Shown: piece by piece, positions 29,141 through 43,782 of the stretch
Position numbering within the stretch: the stretch's first letter is position 1
Layout: the number at the start of each line of letters is the position of its first letter
Assembly (NCBI GenBank): GCA_964016885.1
Contig: OZ024744.1
Coordinates: 29,706,449-29,770,448 of the forward strand
Direction: 5' to 3'
Source of the DNA: Eledone cirrhosa
Lineage: Eukaryota > Mollusca > Cephalopoda > Octopoda > Eledonidae
DNA: 64,000 bases
Position numbers and translations under genes: made by a program
Notes under the pieces: generated by a model
What the model was told of the DNA's origin: nothing
The model's input: the letters and a program-made list of their open reading frames with translations, nothing else
Database searches by the model: none

Positions 29141-29884
29141 ACCAAGGTAGTTAGCTTTTAGATAGCGAATACCACCAAATTAGGTACAGTTACATGTTAC
29201 ACAGAGAAGTCCACAAACCTAGGTACAGTTACATGTTAGACAGAGAAGACCACAAACCTAGGTACTGTTACCTGTTACACAGAGAAGAACACAAACCTAG
29301 GTACTGCTACCTGTTACACAGAGAAGACCATAAACCTAGGTACTGTTACCTGTTACACAGAGAAGACCACAAACCTAGGTACTGTTACGTGTTAGATGAG
29401 ATCACAAACCTAGGTACAGTTACATGTTAGACAGAGAAGTCCACAAACGTAGGTACTGTTACCTGTTAGATGGAGAAGACCACACACCTAGGTACTATTA
29501 CCTGTTAGATAGAGAAGACTACAAACCTAGGTATTGTTACCTGTTAGATAGAGAAGACTACAAACCTAGGTACTGTTACCTGTTAGATAGAGAAGACCAC
29601 AAACATCGCTACTGTTACCTGTTACACACAGAAGACCACAAACCTACGTACTGTTACCTGTTAGACAAAGGAGACCACAAACCTAGGTACTGTTACCTGT
29701 TACACAGAGAAGATCACAAACCTAGATACTGTTACCTGTTAGATGAGATCACAAACCAAGGTAGAGTTACATGTTAGACAGAGAAGTCCACAATCCTAGG
29801 TACTGTTACCTGTTAGATAGAGAAGACCACACACCTAGGTACTGTTACATGTTACACAGAGAAGACTACAAACCTAGGTACTGT

Positions 29885-32800
29885 TACCTGTTAGACAAAG
29901 GAGACCACAAACTTAGGTACTGTTACCTGTTACACAGAGAAGACCACAAATCTAAGTACTGCTACCTGTTACACAGAGAAGACCACAAACCTGGGTACTG
30001 TTACCTGTTAGATAGAAAAGACCACAAACCGAGGTACTGTTACATGTTACACAGAGAAGTTCACAAACCTAGATACTGTTACCTGTTACACAGAGAAGAC
30101 CACAAACCTAGGTACTGTTACCTGTTACATAGAGAAGACCACAAACCTAGGTACTGTTTCCTGTTACACAGAGAAGACCACAAACCTAGGTACTGCTACC
30201 TGTTAGATAGAGAAGACTACAAACCAAGGTACTGTTACCTGTTACACAGAAAAGACCACAGACCTAGGTACTATTTCCTGTTACACAGAGAATACCACAA
30301 ACCTAGGTACTGTTACCTATTACACAGAGAATATCCCAAACCTAGTTACTGCTACCTGTTACACAGAAAAGACCACAAACCTAGGTACTGCTACCTGTTA
30401 CACAGAGAAGACCACATACCTAGGTACTGTTACCTATTAGATGGAGAATACCACACACCTAGCTATTGTTACCTGTTAGATAGAGAAGACTACAAACATC
30501 ACTACTGTTACCTGTTACACACGGAAGACCACAAACCGACGTACTGTTACCTGTTACACAGAGTAGACCACAAACCTAGGTACTGTTACCTGTTACACAG
30601 AGAAGACCACAAACCTAGGTACTGCTACCTGTTACACAGAGAAGACCACAAACCTAGGTACTGTTACCTGTTACACAGAGAAGACCACAAACCTAGGTAC
30701 TGTTACCTGTTACACAGAGAAGACAACAAACCTAGGTACTGTTACCTGTTACACAGAGAAGACCACAAACCTAGGTACTGTTACCTGTTAGATAGAGAAG
30801 ATCACATACCTAGGTACTGCTAGCTGTTACACGGAGAAGACCACAAACCTAGGTACTGTTACCTGTTAGATAGAGAAGACCACATACCTAGGTACTGCTA
30901 CCTGTTAGATAGAGAAGATCACAAACCTAGGTACTGTTACCTGTTACACAGAGAAGACCACAAACCTAGGTACTGTTACCTGTTACACAGAGAAGACCAC
31001 AAACCTAGGTACTGTTACATGTTCCACAGAGAAGACCACAAACCTAGGTACTGTTACATGTTAGATAGAGGAGGCTACAAACCTAGGTACTGTTACCTGT
31101 TACACAGAGAAAACCACATATCTAGGTACAGTTACCTGTTATATAGAGAAGACCACAAACCAAGGTACTGTTACCTGTTAGATAGAGGAGGCTACAAACC
31201 TAGGTACTGTTACCTGTTACACAGAGACGAACACAAACCGAGGTAATGCTACCTGTTAGATTGAGAAGACAACAAACCTAGGTACTGTTACCTGTTACAC
31301 AGAGAAGACCACAAACCTAGGTACTGTTACCTGTTATACAGAGAAGGCCACAAACCGAGGTACTGTTTCCTGTTACACAGAGTAGACCACAAACCTAGGT
31401 ACTGTTACCTGTTAGATAGAGAAGACCACAAACCTAGGTACTGTTACCTGTTATACAGAGAAGACCACAAACCTAGGTACTGCTACCTGTTAGATAGAGA
31501 AGACTACATACCTAGGTACTGTTACATGTTCCACAGAGAAGACCACAAACCTAGGTACTGTTACCTGTTACACAGAGAAGAACACAAACCTAGGAACTGT
31601 TACCTGTTAGATGAAGAAGACCACAAACCTAGGTACTGTTACCTGTTACACAGAGAAGACTACAAACCTAGGTACTATTACCTGTTACACAGAGTAGACC
31701 ACAAACCTAGGTACTGTTACCTGTTAGATAGAGAAGACCACAAACCTAGGTACAGTTACCTGTTAGATAGAGAAGACCACAAACCTAGGTACTGTTACCT
31801 GTTATACAGAGAAGACTACAAACCTAGGTACTGTTACCTGTTACACAGAGTAGACCACGAACCTAGGTACTGTTACCTGTTACACAGACAAGACCACAAA
31901 CCTAGGTACTGTTACCTGTTACACAGAGAAGACCACAAACCTAGGTACTGTTACCTGTTAGATAGAGAAGACCACAAACCTAGGTACTCTTACCTGATAG
32001 ATAGAGAAGACCACAAACCTAGGTACAGTTACCTTTTATACAGAGAAGACCACAAACATAGGTACTGCTACCTGTTACACAGAGAAGACCACAAACCTAG
32101 GTACTGTTACCTGTTACACAGAGAAGACCACAAACCTAGGTACTGTTACCTGTTAGATAGAGAAGACCACAAACCTAGGTACTGTTACCTGTTAGACAAA
32201 GGAGACCACAAACTTAGGTACTGTTACCTGTTACACAGAGAAGACCACAAATCTAGGTACTGCTACCTGTTAGAGAGAGAAGACCACAAACCGAGGTTCC
32301 GTTACCTGTTACACAGAGAAGACCACAAATCTAGGTACTGCTACCTGTTAGAGAGAGAAGACCACAAACCTAGATACTGTTACCTGTTACACAGAGAAGA
32401 CCACAAATCTAGGTACTGTTACCTGTTAGATAGAGAAGACCACAAACCTAGGTACAGTTACCTGTTAGATAGAGAAGACCACAAACCTAGGTTCTGCTAC
32501 CTGTTACACAGAGAAGACCACAAATCTAGGTACTGTTACCTGTTAGATAGAGAAGACCACAAACCTAGGTACAGTTACCTGTTAGATAGAGAAGACCACA
32601 AACCTAGGTTGTGCTACCTGTTACACAGAGAAGACCACAAACCTAGGTACCGTTACCTGTTAGATAGAGAAGACCACAAACCTAGGTTCTGCTACCTGTT
32701 ACACAGAGAAGACCACAAACCTAGGTACTGTTACCTGTTACACAGAGAAGACCACAAACCTAGGTACCGTTACCTGTTAGATAGAGAAGACCACAAACCG

Positions 32801-34190
32801 AGGTACTGTTACCTGTTACACAGAGAAGATCACAAACCTAGGTACTGTTACCTGTTACATAGAGAAGACCACAAACCTAGGTACTGTTTCCTGTTACATA
32901 GAGAAGACCACAAACCTAGGTACTGCTACCTGTTACACAGAGAAGACCACAAACCTAGGTACTGCTACCTGTTACACAGAGAAGACCACAAACAGAGGTA
33001 CTGTTACCTGTTACACAGAGAAGACCACAAGCCTAGTTACTGTTACCTGTTAGATAGAGAAGACCACAAACCTAGGTACTGTTACCTGTTAGATAGAGAA
33101 GACCACATACCTAGGTACTGTTACCTGTTACACAGAGAAGACCACAAACCTAGATACTGTTACCTGTTACACAGAGAAGATCACAAACCTAGATACTGTT
33201 ACCTGTTAGATGAGATCACAAACCAAGGTAGAGTTACCTGTTACACAGAGAAGACCACAAACCTAGGTACTGTTACCTGTTATACAGAGAAGACCACAAA
33301 CCTTTGTACTGTTACCTGTTAGATAGAGAAGACCACACACCTAGGTACTGTTACATGTTACACAGAGAAGACTACAAACCTAGGTACTGTTACCTGTTAG
33401 ACAAAGGACACCACAAACTTAGGTACTGTTACCTGTTACACAGAGAAGACCACAAATCTAGGTACTGTTACCTGTTACACAGAGAAGACTACAAACCTAG
33501 GTACTGTTACCTGTTACACAGAGTAGACCACAAACATAGGTACTGTTACCTGTTAGATAGAGAAGACCACAAACCTAGGTACAGTTACCTGTTAGATAGA
33601 GAAGACCACAAACCTAGGTACTGTTACCTGTTATACAGAGAAGACTACAAACCCAGGTACTGTTACCTGTTACACAGAGTAGACCACGAAGCTAGGTACT
33701 GTTACCTGTTACACAGACAAGACCACAAACCTAGGTACTGTTACCTGTTACACAGAGAAGATCACAAACCTAGATACTGTTACCTGTTAGATGAGATCAC
33801 AAACCAAGGTAGAGTTACCTGTTACACAGAGAAGACCACAAACCTAGGTACTGTTACCTGTTACACAGAGAAGACCACAAACCTAGGTACTGTTACCTGT
33901 TATACAGAGAAGACCACAAACCTTTGTACTGTTACCTGTTATACAGAGAAGACCACAAACCTAGGTACTGCTACCTGTTAGATAGAGAAGACTACATACC
34001 TAGGTACTGTTACATGTTCCACAGAGAAGACCACAAACCTAGGTACTGTTACCTGTTACACAGAGAAGACCACAAACCTAGGTACTGTTACCTGTTAGAT
34101 GAAGAAGACAACAAACCTAGGTACTGTTACCTGTTACACAGAGAAGACTACAAACCTAGGTACTATTACCTGTTACACAGAGTAGACCAC
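29885..34190 (+). repeat. Large block repeated 7,281 bp downstream (first copy)
   Basis: Monomer variants in this block reappear in the same order at 37166-41471. Markers include the GACAAAGGAGACCACAAACT monomer at 29893 (again at 37174) and CATGTTCCACAG at 31019 (again at 38300). Since 7,281 is not a multiple of 39, the shift includes odd-length monomers. Confidence 0.85.
31526..34013 (+). repeat. 2,488-bp higher-order unit, copy 1
   Basis: Defined from one CATGTTCCACAG (Met-Phe-His) monomer to the next, at 31526 and 34014. It contains a characteristic order of variants: GAACACAAACC, GTAGACCACGAA, TACCTGATAGATAG, GAGAGAGAAG, GAGATCACAAACCAAGG and CCTTTGTACTG. The length is 63.8 monomers, owing to short monomers. 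Confidence 0.9.
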
Positions 34191-36990
34191 AAACCGAGGT
34201 ACTGTTACCTGTTAGATAGAGAAGACCACAAACCTAGGTACAGTTACCTGTTAGATAGAGAAGACCACAAACCTAGGTACTGTTACCTGTTATACAGAGA
34301 AGACTACAAACCTAGGTACTGTTACCTGTTACACAGAGTAGACCATGAATCTAGGTACTGTTACCTGTTAGACAGACAAGACAACAAACCTAGGTACTGT
34401 TACCTGTTACACAGAGTAGACCACAAACCTAGGTACTGTTACCTGTTACACAGACAAGACCACAAACCTAGGTACTGTTACCTGTTACACAGAGAATACC
34501 ACAAACCTATGTACTGTTACCTGTTACACAGAGAAGACCACAAACCTAGGTACTGTTACCTGTTACACAGAGAAGAGTACAAACCTAGGTACTGTTACCT
34601 GTTACACAGAGAAGACCACAAACCTAGGTACTGTTACCTGTTACACAGAGAAGACCAGAAACTTAGGTGCTGCTACCTGTTACACAGAGTAGACCACAAA
34701 CCTATGAACTGTTACCTGTTATACAGAGAAGACCACACTCCTAGGTACTGTTACCTGTTATACACAGAAGAACACAAATCTAAGAAGTGTTACCTGTTAG
34801 ATAGAGAAGAGCGCAAACCTAGGTACTGTTACCTGTTACACAGACAAGACCACAAACATAGGTACTGCTACCTGTTACACAGAAAATACCACAAACCTAG
34901 GTACTGTTACCTGTTACACAGAGAATACCACAAGCCAAGGTACTGTTACCTGTTACACAGAGAATACCACAAACCTAGGAACTGCTACCTGTTACACAGA
35001 AAAGATCACAAACCTAGGTACTGCTAACTGTTACACAGAGAAGACCACAAACCTAGGTACTGTTACCTGTTGGATAGAGAAGACCACAAACCTAGGTACT
35101 GTTACCTTTTATACTGAGAAGACCACAAACCAAGGTACTGCTACCTGTTACACAGAGAAGACCACAAACCTACGTACTGTTACCTGTTGGATAGAGAAGA
35201 CCACAAACCTAGGTACTGTTACCTGTTACACAGAAAAGACCACAAACCTAGGTACTGTTACCTGTTACACAGAAAAGACCACAAACCTAGGTACTGTTAC
35301 CTGTTACACAGAAAAGACCACAAACCTAGGTACTGTTACCTGTTACACAGAAAAGACCACAAACCTAGGTACTGCTACCTGTTACACAGAAAAGACCACA
35401 AACATAGGTACTGTTACCTGTTACACAGAGAAGTCTACAAACCTAGGTACAGTTACCTGTTACACAGCGAAGGCCACAAACCTAGGTAGTGTTACCTGTT
35501 ACACAGAGAAGACCACAAACCTAGGTACTGTTACCTGTTACAGAGTCTAGACCACAAACCTAGGTACTGCTACCTGTTAGAGAGAGAACACCACAAACCT
35601 AGCTACTGCTACCTGTTAGATAGAGAAGACCACAAACCTAGGTACTGTTACCTGTTACACAGAGAAGACCACTAACCTAGGTACTGTTACCTGTTACACA
35701 GACAAGACCACATACCTAAGTACTGCTACCTGTAAGATAGAAAAGACTACAAACCTAGTTACTGTTACCTTATAGATAGAGAAGACCACAAACCTAGGTA
35801 CCGTTACCTGTTAGATAGAGAAGTCCACAAACCTAGGTACTGTTACCTGTTACACAGAGAAGACCACAAACCTAGGTACTGTTACCTGTTAGATGAAGGA
35901 GACCACAAACCTAAGTACTGTTAACTGTTACACAGAGATGACCACAAACCTAGATACTGTTACCTGTTACACAGAGAAGACCACAAATCTAGGTACTGCT
36001 ACCTGTTAGATAGAAAAGACCACAAAACTAGGTACTGTTACCTGTTACACAGAGAAGACCACAAACCGAGGTACTGTTACCTGTTAGATAGAGCAGATTA
36101 CAAACCTAGGTACTGTTACCTCTTACACAGAGAAGACCACAAACCTAGGTACTGTTACCTTTTACACAGAGAAGACCACAAACCTAGGTACTGTTACCTG
36201 TTATACACAGAAGAACACTAATCTAAAAACTGTTACCTGTTAGATAGAGAAGACCACAAACCAGGTACTGTTACCTGTTAGATAGAGAAGACCACAAACC
36301 GAATTACTGTTACCTGTTACACCGAGAAGAACACAAACCTAGGTACTGTTACCTGTTAGAGAAAGACCGCAAACCTAGGTACTGTTACATGTTAGATAGA
36401 GTAGACCACAAACCTAGGTACTGTTACCTGTTACACAGAGAAGACCACAAACCTAGGTACTGTTACCTGTTAGATGAAGAAGACCACAAACCTAGGTACT
36501 GTTACCTGTTATACACAGATGAACACAAATTTTAAATCTGTTACCTGTTAGATAGAAAAGACCACAAACCGAGGTACTGTTACCTGTTAGATAGAGAAGA
36601 CCACAAACCTAGGTACTGTTACCTGTTATACACAGATGAACACAAATTTTAAATCTGTTACCTGTTAGATAGAAAAGACCACAAACCGAGGTACTGTTAC
36701 CTGTTAGATAGAGAAGACCACAAACCTAGGTACTGTTACCTGTTACACAGAGAAGACCACAAACCTAGGTACTGTTACCTGTTACACAGAGAAGACCACA
36801 ACCCTAGGTACTGCTACCTGTTAGACAGAGAAGACCACAAACCTAGGTACTGTTACCTGTTACACAGAGCAGACCACAAACCTAGGTACTGTTACCTGTT
36901 AGATAGAGAAGACCACAAACCTAGGTACTGTTACCTGTTACACACACAAGACCACATACCTAAGTACTGCTACCTGTTACACAGAGAGGA
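33304..36990 (+). repeat. Block repeated 19,464 bp downstream (first copy)
   Basis: Corresponds to about 52768-56688. Shared markers include the AGAAAAGACCACAAACC run (35225), the GAGTCTAGACC monomer (35543 and 55163) and two ATTTTAAATCTG monomers near 36530 and 36647 (again near 56150 and 56267). Confidence 0.85.
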
Positions 36991-37165
36991 CTACAAGCCT
37001 AGGTACTGTTACCTGTTACACAGAGAAGACTACAAACCTAGTTACTGTTACCTGTTGGATAGAGAAGACCACAAACCTAGGTACTGTTACCTGTTACACA
37101 GAGAAGACCACAAACCTAGGTACTGTTACCTGTTAGATAGAGAAGATCACAAACCTAGGTACTGT

Positions 37166-40100
37166 TACCTGTTAGACAAAGGAGACCACAAACTTAGGTA
37201 CTGTTACCTGTTACACAGAGAAGACCACAAATCTAAGTACTGCTACCTGTTACACAGAGAAGACCACAAACCTGGGTACTGTTACCTGTTAGATAGAAAA
37301 GACCACAAACCGAGGTACTGTTACATGTTACACAGAGAAGTTCACAAACCTAGATACTGTTACCTGTTACACAGAGAAGACCACAAACCTAGGTACTGTT
37401 ACCTGTTACATAGAGAAGACCACAAACCTAGGTACTGTTTCCTGTTACACAGAGAAGACCACAAACCTAGGTACTGCTACCTGTTAGATAGAGAAGACTA
37501 CAAACCAAGGTACTGTTACCTGTTACACAGAAAAGACCACAGACCTAGGTACTATTTCCTGTTACACAGAGAATACCAGAAACCTAGGTACTGTTACCTA
37601 TTACACAGAGAATATCCCAAACCTAGTTACTGCTACCTGTTACACAGAAAAGACCACAAACCTAGGTACTGCTACCTGTTACACAGAGAAGACCACATAC
37701 CTAGGTACTGTTACCTATTAGATGGAGAATACCACACACCTAGCTATTGTTACCTGTTAGATAGAGAAGACTACAAACATCACTACTGTTACCTGTTACA
37801 CACGGAAGACCACAAACCGACGTACTGTTACCTGTTACACAGAGTAGACCACAAACCTAGGTACTGTTACCTGTTACACAGAGAAGACCACAAACCTAGG
37901 TACTGCTACCTGTTACACAGAGAAGACCACAAACCTAGGTACTGTTACCTGTTACACAGAGAAGACCACAAACCTAGGTACTGTTACCTGTTACACAGAG
38001 AAGACAACAAACCTAGGTACTGTTACCTGTTACACAGAGAAGACCACAAACCTAGGTACTGTTACCTGTTAGATAGAGAAGATCACATACCTAGGTACTG
38101 CTAGCTGTTACACAGAGAAGACCACAAACCTAGGTACTGTTACCTGTTAGATAGAGAAGACCACATACCTAGGTACTGCTACCTGTTAGATAGAGAAGAT
38201 CACAAACCTAGGTACTGTTACCTGTTACACAGAGAAGACCACAAACCTAGGTACTGTTACCTGTTACACAGAGAAGACCACAAACCTAGGTACTGTTACA
38301 TGTTCCACAGAGAAGACCACAAACCTAGGTACTGTTACATGTTAGATAGAGGAGGCTACAAACCTAGGTACTGTTACCTGTTACACAGAGAAAACCACAT
38401 ATCTAGGTACAGTTACCTGTTATATAGAGAAGACCACAAACCTAGGTACTGTTACCTGTTAGATAGAGGAGGCTACAAACCTAGGTACTGTTACCTGTTA
38501 CACAGAGACGAACACAAACCGAGGTAATGCTACCTGTTAGATTGAGAAGACAACAAACCTAGGTACTGTTACCTGTTACACAGAGAAGACCACAAACCTA
38601 GGTACTGTTACCTGTTATACAGAGAAGGCCACAAACCGAGGTACTGTTTCCTGTTACACAGAGTAGACCACAAACCTAGGTACTGTTACCTGTTAGATAG
38701 AGAAGACCACAAACCTAGGTACTGTTACCTGTTATACAGAGAAGACCACAAACCTAGGTACTGCTACCTGTTAGATAGAGAAGACTACATACCTAGGTAC
38801 TGTTACATGTTCCACAGAGAAGACCACAAACCTAGGTACTGTTAACTGTTACACAGAGAAGAACACAAACCTAGGAACTGTTACCTGTTAGATGAAGAAG
38901 ACCACAAACCTAGGTACTGTTACCTGTTACACAGAGAAGACTACAAACCTAGGTACTATTACCTGTTACACAGAGTAGACCACAAACCTAGGTACTGTTA
39001 CCTGTTAGATAGAGAAGACCACAAACCTAGGTACAGTTACCTGTTAGATAGAGAAGACCACAAACCTAGGTACTGTTACCTGTTATACAGAGAAGACTAC
39101 AAACCTAGGTACTGTTACCTGTTACACAGAGTAGACCACGAACCTAGGTACTGTTACCTGTTACACAGACTAGACCACAAACCTAGGTACTGTTACCTGT
39201 TACACAGAGAAGACCACAAACCTAGGTACTGTTACCTGTTAGATAGAGAAGACCACAAACCTAGGTACTCTTACCTGATAGATAGAGAAGACCACAAACC
39301 TAGGTACAGTTACCTTTTATACAGAGAAGACCACAAACATAGGTCCTGCTACCTGTTACACAGAGAAGACCACAAACCTAGGTACTGTTACCTGTTACAC
39401 AGAGAAGACCACAAACCTAGGTACTGTTACCTGTTAGATAGAGAAGACCACAAACCTAGGTACTGTTACCTGTTAGACAAAGGAGACCACAAACTTAGGT
39501 ACTGTTACCTGTTACACAGAGAAGACCACAAATCTAGGTACTGCTACCTGATAGAGAGAGAAGACCACAAACCGAGGTTCCGTTACCTGTTACACAGAGA
39601 AGACCACAAATCTAGGTACTGCTACCTGTTAGAGAGAGAAGACCACAAACCTAGATACTGTTACCTGTTACACAGAGAAGACCACAAATCTAGGTACTGT
39701 TACCTGTTAGATAGAGAAGACCACAAACCTAGGTACAGTTACCTGTTAGATAGAGAAGACCACAAACCTAGGTTCTGCTACCTGTTACACAGAGAAGACC
39801 ACAAATCTAGGTACTGTTACCTGTTAGATAGAGAAGACCACAAACCTAGGTACAGTTACCTGTTAGATAGAGAAGACCACAAACCTAGGTTGTGCTACCT
39901 GTTACACAGAGAAGACCACAAACCTAGGTACCGTTACCTGTTAGATAGAGAAGACCACAAACCTAGGTTCTGCTACCTGTTACACAGAGAAGACCACAAA
40001 CCTAGGTACTGTTACCTGTTACACAGAGAAGACCACAAACCTAGGTACCGTTACCTGTTAGATAGAGAAGACCACAAACCGAGGTACTGTTACCTGTTAC

Positions 40101-41471
40101 ACAGAGAAGATCACAAACCTAGGTACTGTTACCTGTTACATAGAGAAGACCACAAACCTAGGTACTGTTTCCTGTTACATAGAGAAGACCACAAACCTAG
40201 GTACTGCTACCTGTTACACAGAGAAGACCACAAACCTAGGTACTGCTACCTGTTACACAGAGAAGACCACAAACAGAGGTACTGTTACCTGTTACACAGA
40301 GAAGACCACAAGCCTAGTTACTGTTACCTGTTAGATAGAGAAGACCACAAACCTAGGTACTGTTACCTGTTAGATAGAGAAGACCACATACCTAGGTACT
40401 GTTACCTGTTACACAGAGAAGACCACAAACCTAGATACTGTTATCTGTTACACAGAGAAGATCACAAACCTAGATACTGTTACCTGTTAGATGAGATCAC
40501 AAACCAAGGTAGAGTTACCTGTTACACAGAGAAGACCACAAACCTAGGTACTGTTACCTGTTATACAGAGAAGACCACAAACCTTTGTACTGTTACCTGT
40601 TAGATAGAGAAGACCACACACCTAGGTACTGTTACATGTTACACAGAGAAGACTACAAACCTAGGTACTGTTACCTGTTAGACAAAGGACACCACAAACT
40701 TAGGTACTGTTACCTGTTACACAGAGAAGACCACAAATCTAGGTACTGTTACCTGTTACACAGAGAAGACTACAAACCTAGGTACTGTTACCTGTTACAC
40801 AGAGTAGACCACAAACATAGGTACTGTTACCTGTTAGATAGAGAAGACCACAAACCTAGGTACAGTTACCTGTTAGATAGAGAAGACCACAAACCTAGGT
40901 ACTGTTACCTGTTATAAAGAGAAGACTACAAACCCAGGTACTGTTACCTGTTACACAGAGTAGACCACGAAGCTAGGTACTGTTACCTGTTACACAGACA
41001 AGACCACAAACCTAGGTACTGTTACCTGTTACACATAGAAGATCACAAACCTAGATACTGTTACCTGTTAGATGAGATCACAAACCAAGGTAGAGTTACC
41101 TGTTACACAGAGAAGACCACAAACCTAGGTACTGTTACCTGTTACACAGAGAAGACCACAAACCTAGGTACTGTTACCTGTTATACAGAGAAGACCACAA
41201 ACCTTTGTACTGTTACCTGTTATACAGAGAAGACCACAAACCTAGGTACTGCTACCTGTTAGATAGAGAAGACTACATACCTAGGTACTGTTACATGTTC
41301 CACAGAGAAGACCACAAACCTAGGTACTGTTACCTGTTACACAGAGAAGACCACAAACCTAGGTACTGTTACCTGTTAGATGAAGAAGACAACAAACCTA
41401 GGTACTGTTACCTGTTACACAGAGAAGACTACAAACCTAGGTACTATTACCTGTTACACAGAGTAGACCAC
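37166..41471 (+). repeat. Large block, second copy (7,281 bp from the first)
   Basis: Near-identical to 29885-34190. A few private changes are visible, such as a GTTAACTGTT stop variant near 38840 and a nonsense TATAAAGAG at about 40912-40920. The match ends where the neighbouring copy switches to the 2,488-bp unit. Confidence 0.85.
38807..41294 (+). repeat. 2,488-bp higher-order unit, copy 2
   Basis: Same variant order as 31526-34013. It starts a run of three consecutive units. A TATAAAGAG stop variant near 40912 marks this and the following two copies. Confidence 0.9.
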
Positions 41472-43782
41472 AAACCTAGGTACTGTTACCTGTTAGATAG
41501 AGAAGACCACAAACCTAGGTACAGTTACCTGTTAGATAGAGAAGACCACAAACCTAGGTACTGTTACCTGTTATACAGAGAAGACTACAAACCTAGGTAC
41601 TGTTACCTGTTACACAGAGTAGACCACGAACCTAGGTACTGTTACCTGTTACACAGACAAGACCACAAACCTAGGTACTGTTACCTGTTACACAGAGAAG
41701 ACCACAAACCTAGGTACTGTTACCTGTTAGATAGAGAAGACCACAAACCTAGGTACTCTTACCTGATAGATAGAGAAGACCACAAACCTAGGTACAGTTA
41801 CCTTTTATACAGAGAAGACCACAAACATAGGTACTGCTACCTGTTACACAGAGAAGACCACAAACCTAGGTACTGTTACCTGTTACACAGAGAAGACCAC
41901 AAACCTAGGTACTGTTACCTGTTAGATAGAGAAGACCACAAACCTAGGTACTGTTACCTGTTAGACAAAGGAGACCACAAACTTAGGTACTGTTACCTGT
42001 TACACAGAGAAGACCACAAATCTAGGTACTGCTACCTGATAGAGAGAGAAGACCACAAACCGAGGTTCCGTTACCTGTTACACAGAGAAGACCACAAATC
42101 TAGGTACTGCTACCTGTTAGAGAGAGAAGACCACAAACCTAGATACTGTTACCTGTTACACAGAGAAGACCACAAATCTAGGTACTGTTACCTGTTAGAT
42201 AGAGAAGACCACAAACCTAGGTACAGTTACCTGTTAGATAGAGAAGACCACAAACCTAGGTTCTGCTACCTGTTACACAGAGAAGACCACAAATCTAGGT
42301 ACTGTTACCTGTTAGATAGAGAAGACCACAAACCTAGGTACAGTTACCTGTTAGATAGAGAAGACCACAAACCTAGGTTGTGCTACCTGTTACACAGAGA
42401 AGACCACAAACCTAGGTACCGTTACCTGTTAGATAGAGAAGACCACAAACCTAGGTTCTGCTACCTGTTACACAGAGAAGACCACAAACCTAGGTACTGT
42501 TACCTGTTACACAGAGAAGACCACAAACCTAGGTACCGTTACCTGTTAGATAGAGAAGACCACAAACCGAGGTACTGTTACCTGTTACACAGAGAAGATC
42601 ACAAACCTAGGTACTGTTACCTGTTACATAGAGAAGACCACAAACCTAGGTAATGTTTCCTGTTACATAGAGAAGACCACAAACCTAGGTACTGCTACCT
42701 GTTACACAGAGAAGACCACAAACCTAGGTACTGCTACCTGTTACACAGAGAAGACCACAAACAGAGGTACTGTTACCTGTTACACAGAGAAGACCACAAG
42801 CCTAGTTACTGTTACCTGTTAGATAGAGAAGACCACAAACCTAGGTACTGTTACCTGTTAGATAGAGAAGACCACATACCTAGGTACTGTTACCTGTTAC
42901 ACAGAGAAGACCACAAACCTAGATACTGTTACCTGTTACACAGAGAAGATCACAAACCTAGATACTGTTACCTGTTAGATGAGATCACAAACCAAGGTAG
43001 AGTTACCTGTTACACAGAGAAGACCACAAACCTAGGTACTGTTACCTGTTATACAGAGAAGACCACAAACCTTTGTACTGTTACCTGTTAGATAGAGAAG
43101 ACCACACACCTAGGTACTGTTACATGTTACACAGAGAAGACTACAAACCTAGGTACTGTTACCTGTTAGACAAAGGACACCACAAACTTAGGTACTGTTA
43201 CCTGTTACACAGAGAAGACCACAAATCTAGGTACTGTTACCTGTTACACAGAGAAGACTACAAACCTAGGTACTGTTACCTGTTACACAGAGTAGACCAC
43301 AAACATAGGTACTGTTACCTGTTAGATAGAGAAGACCACAAACCTAGGTACAGTTACCTGTTAGATAGAGAAGACCACAAACCTAGGTACTGTTACCTGT
43401 TATAAAGAGAAGACTACAAACCCAGGTACTGTTACCTGTTACACAGAGTAGACCACGAAGCTAGGTACTGTTACCTGTTACACAGACAAGACCACAAACC
43501 TAGGTACTGTTACCTGTTACACATAGAAGATCACAAACCTAGATACTGTTACCTGTTAGATGAGATCACAAACCAAGGTAGAGTTACCTGTTACACAGAG
43601 AAGACCACAAACCTAGGTACTGTTACCTGTTACACAGAGAAGACCACAAACCTAGGTACTGTTACCTGTTATACAGAGAAGACCACAAACCTTTGTACTG
43701 TTACCTGTTATACAGAGAAGACCACAAACCTAGGTACTGCTACCTGTTAGATAGAGAAGACTACATACCTAGGTACTGTTAC
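41295..43782 (+). repeat. 2,488-bp higher-order unit, copy 3
   Basis: Near-identical to copies 2 and 4. A private GGTAATGTTTCC change at about 42648-42659 breaks the open frame. Confidence 0.9.
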
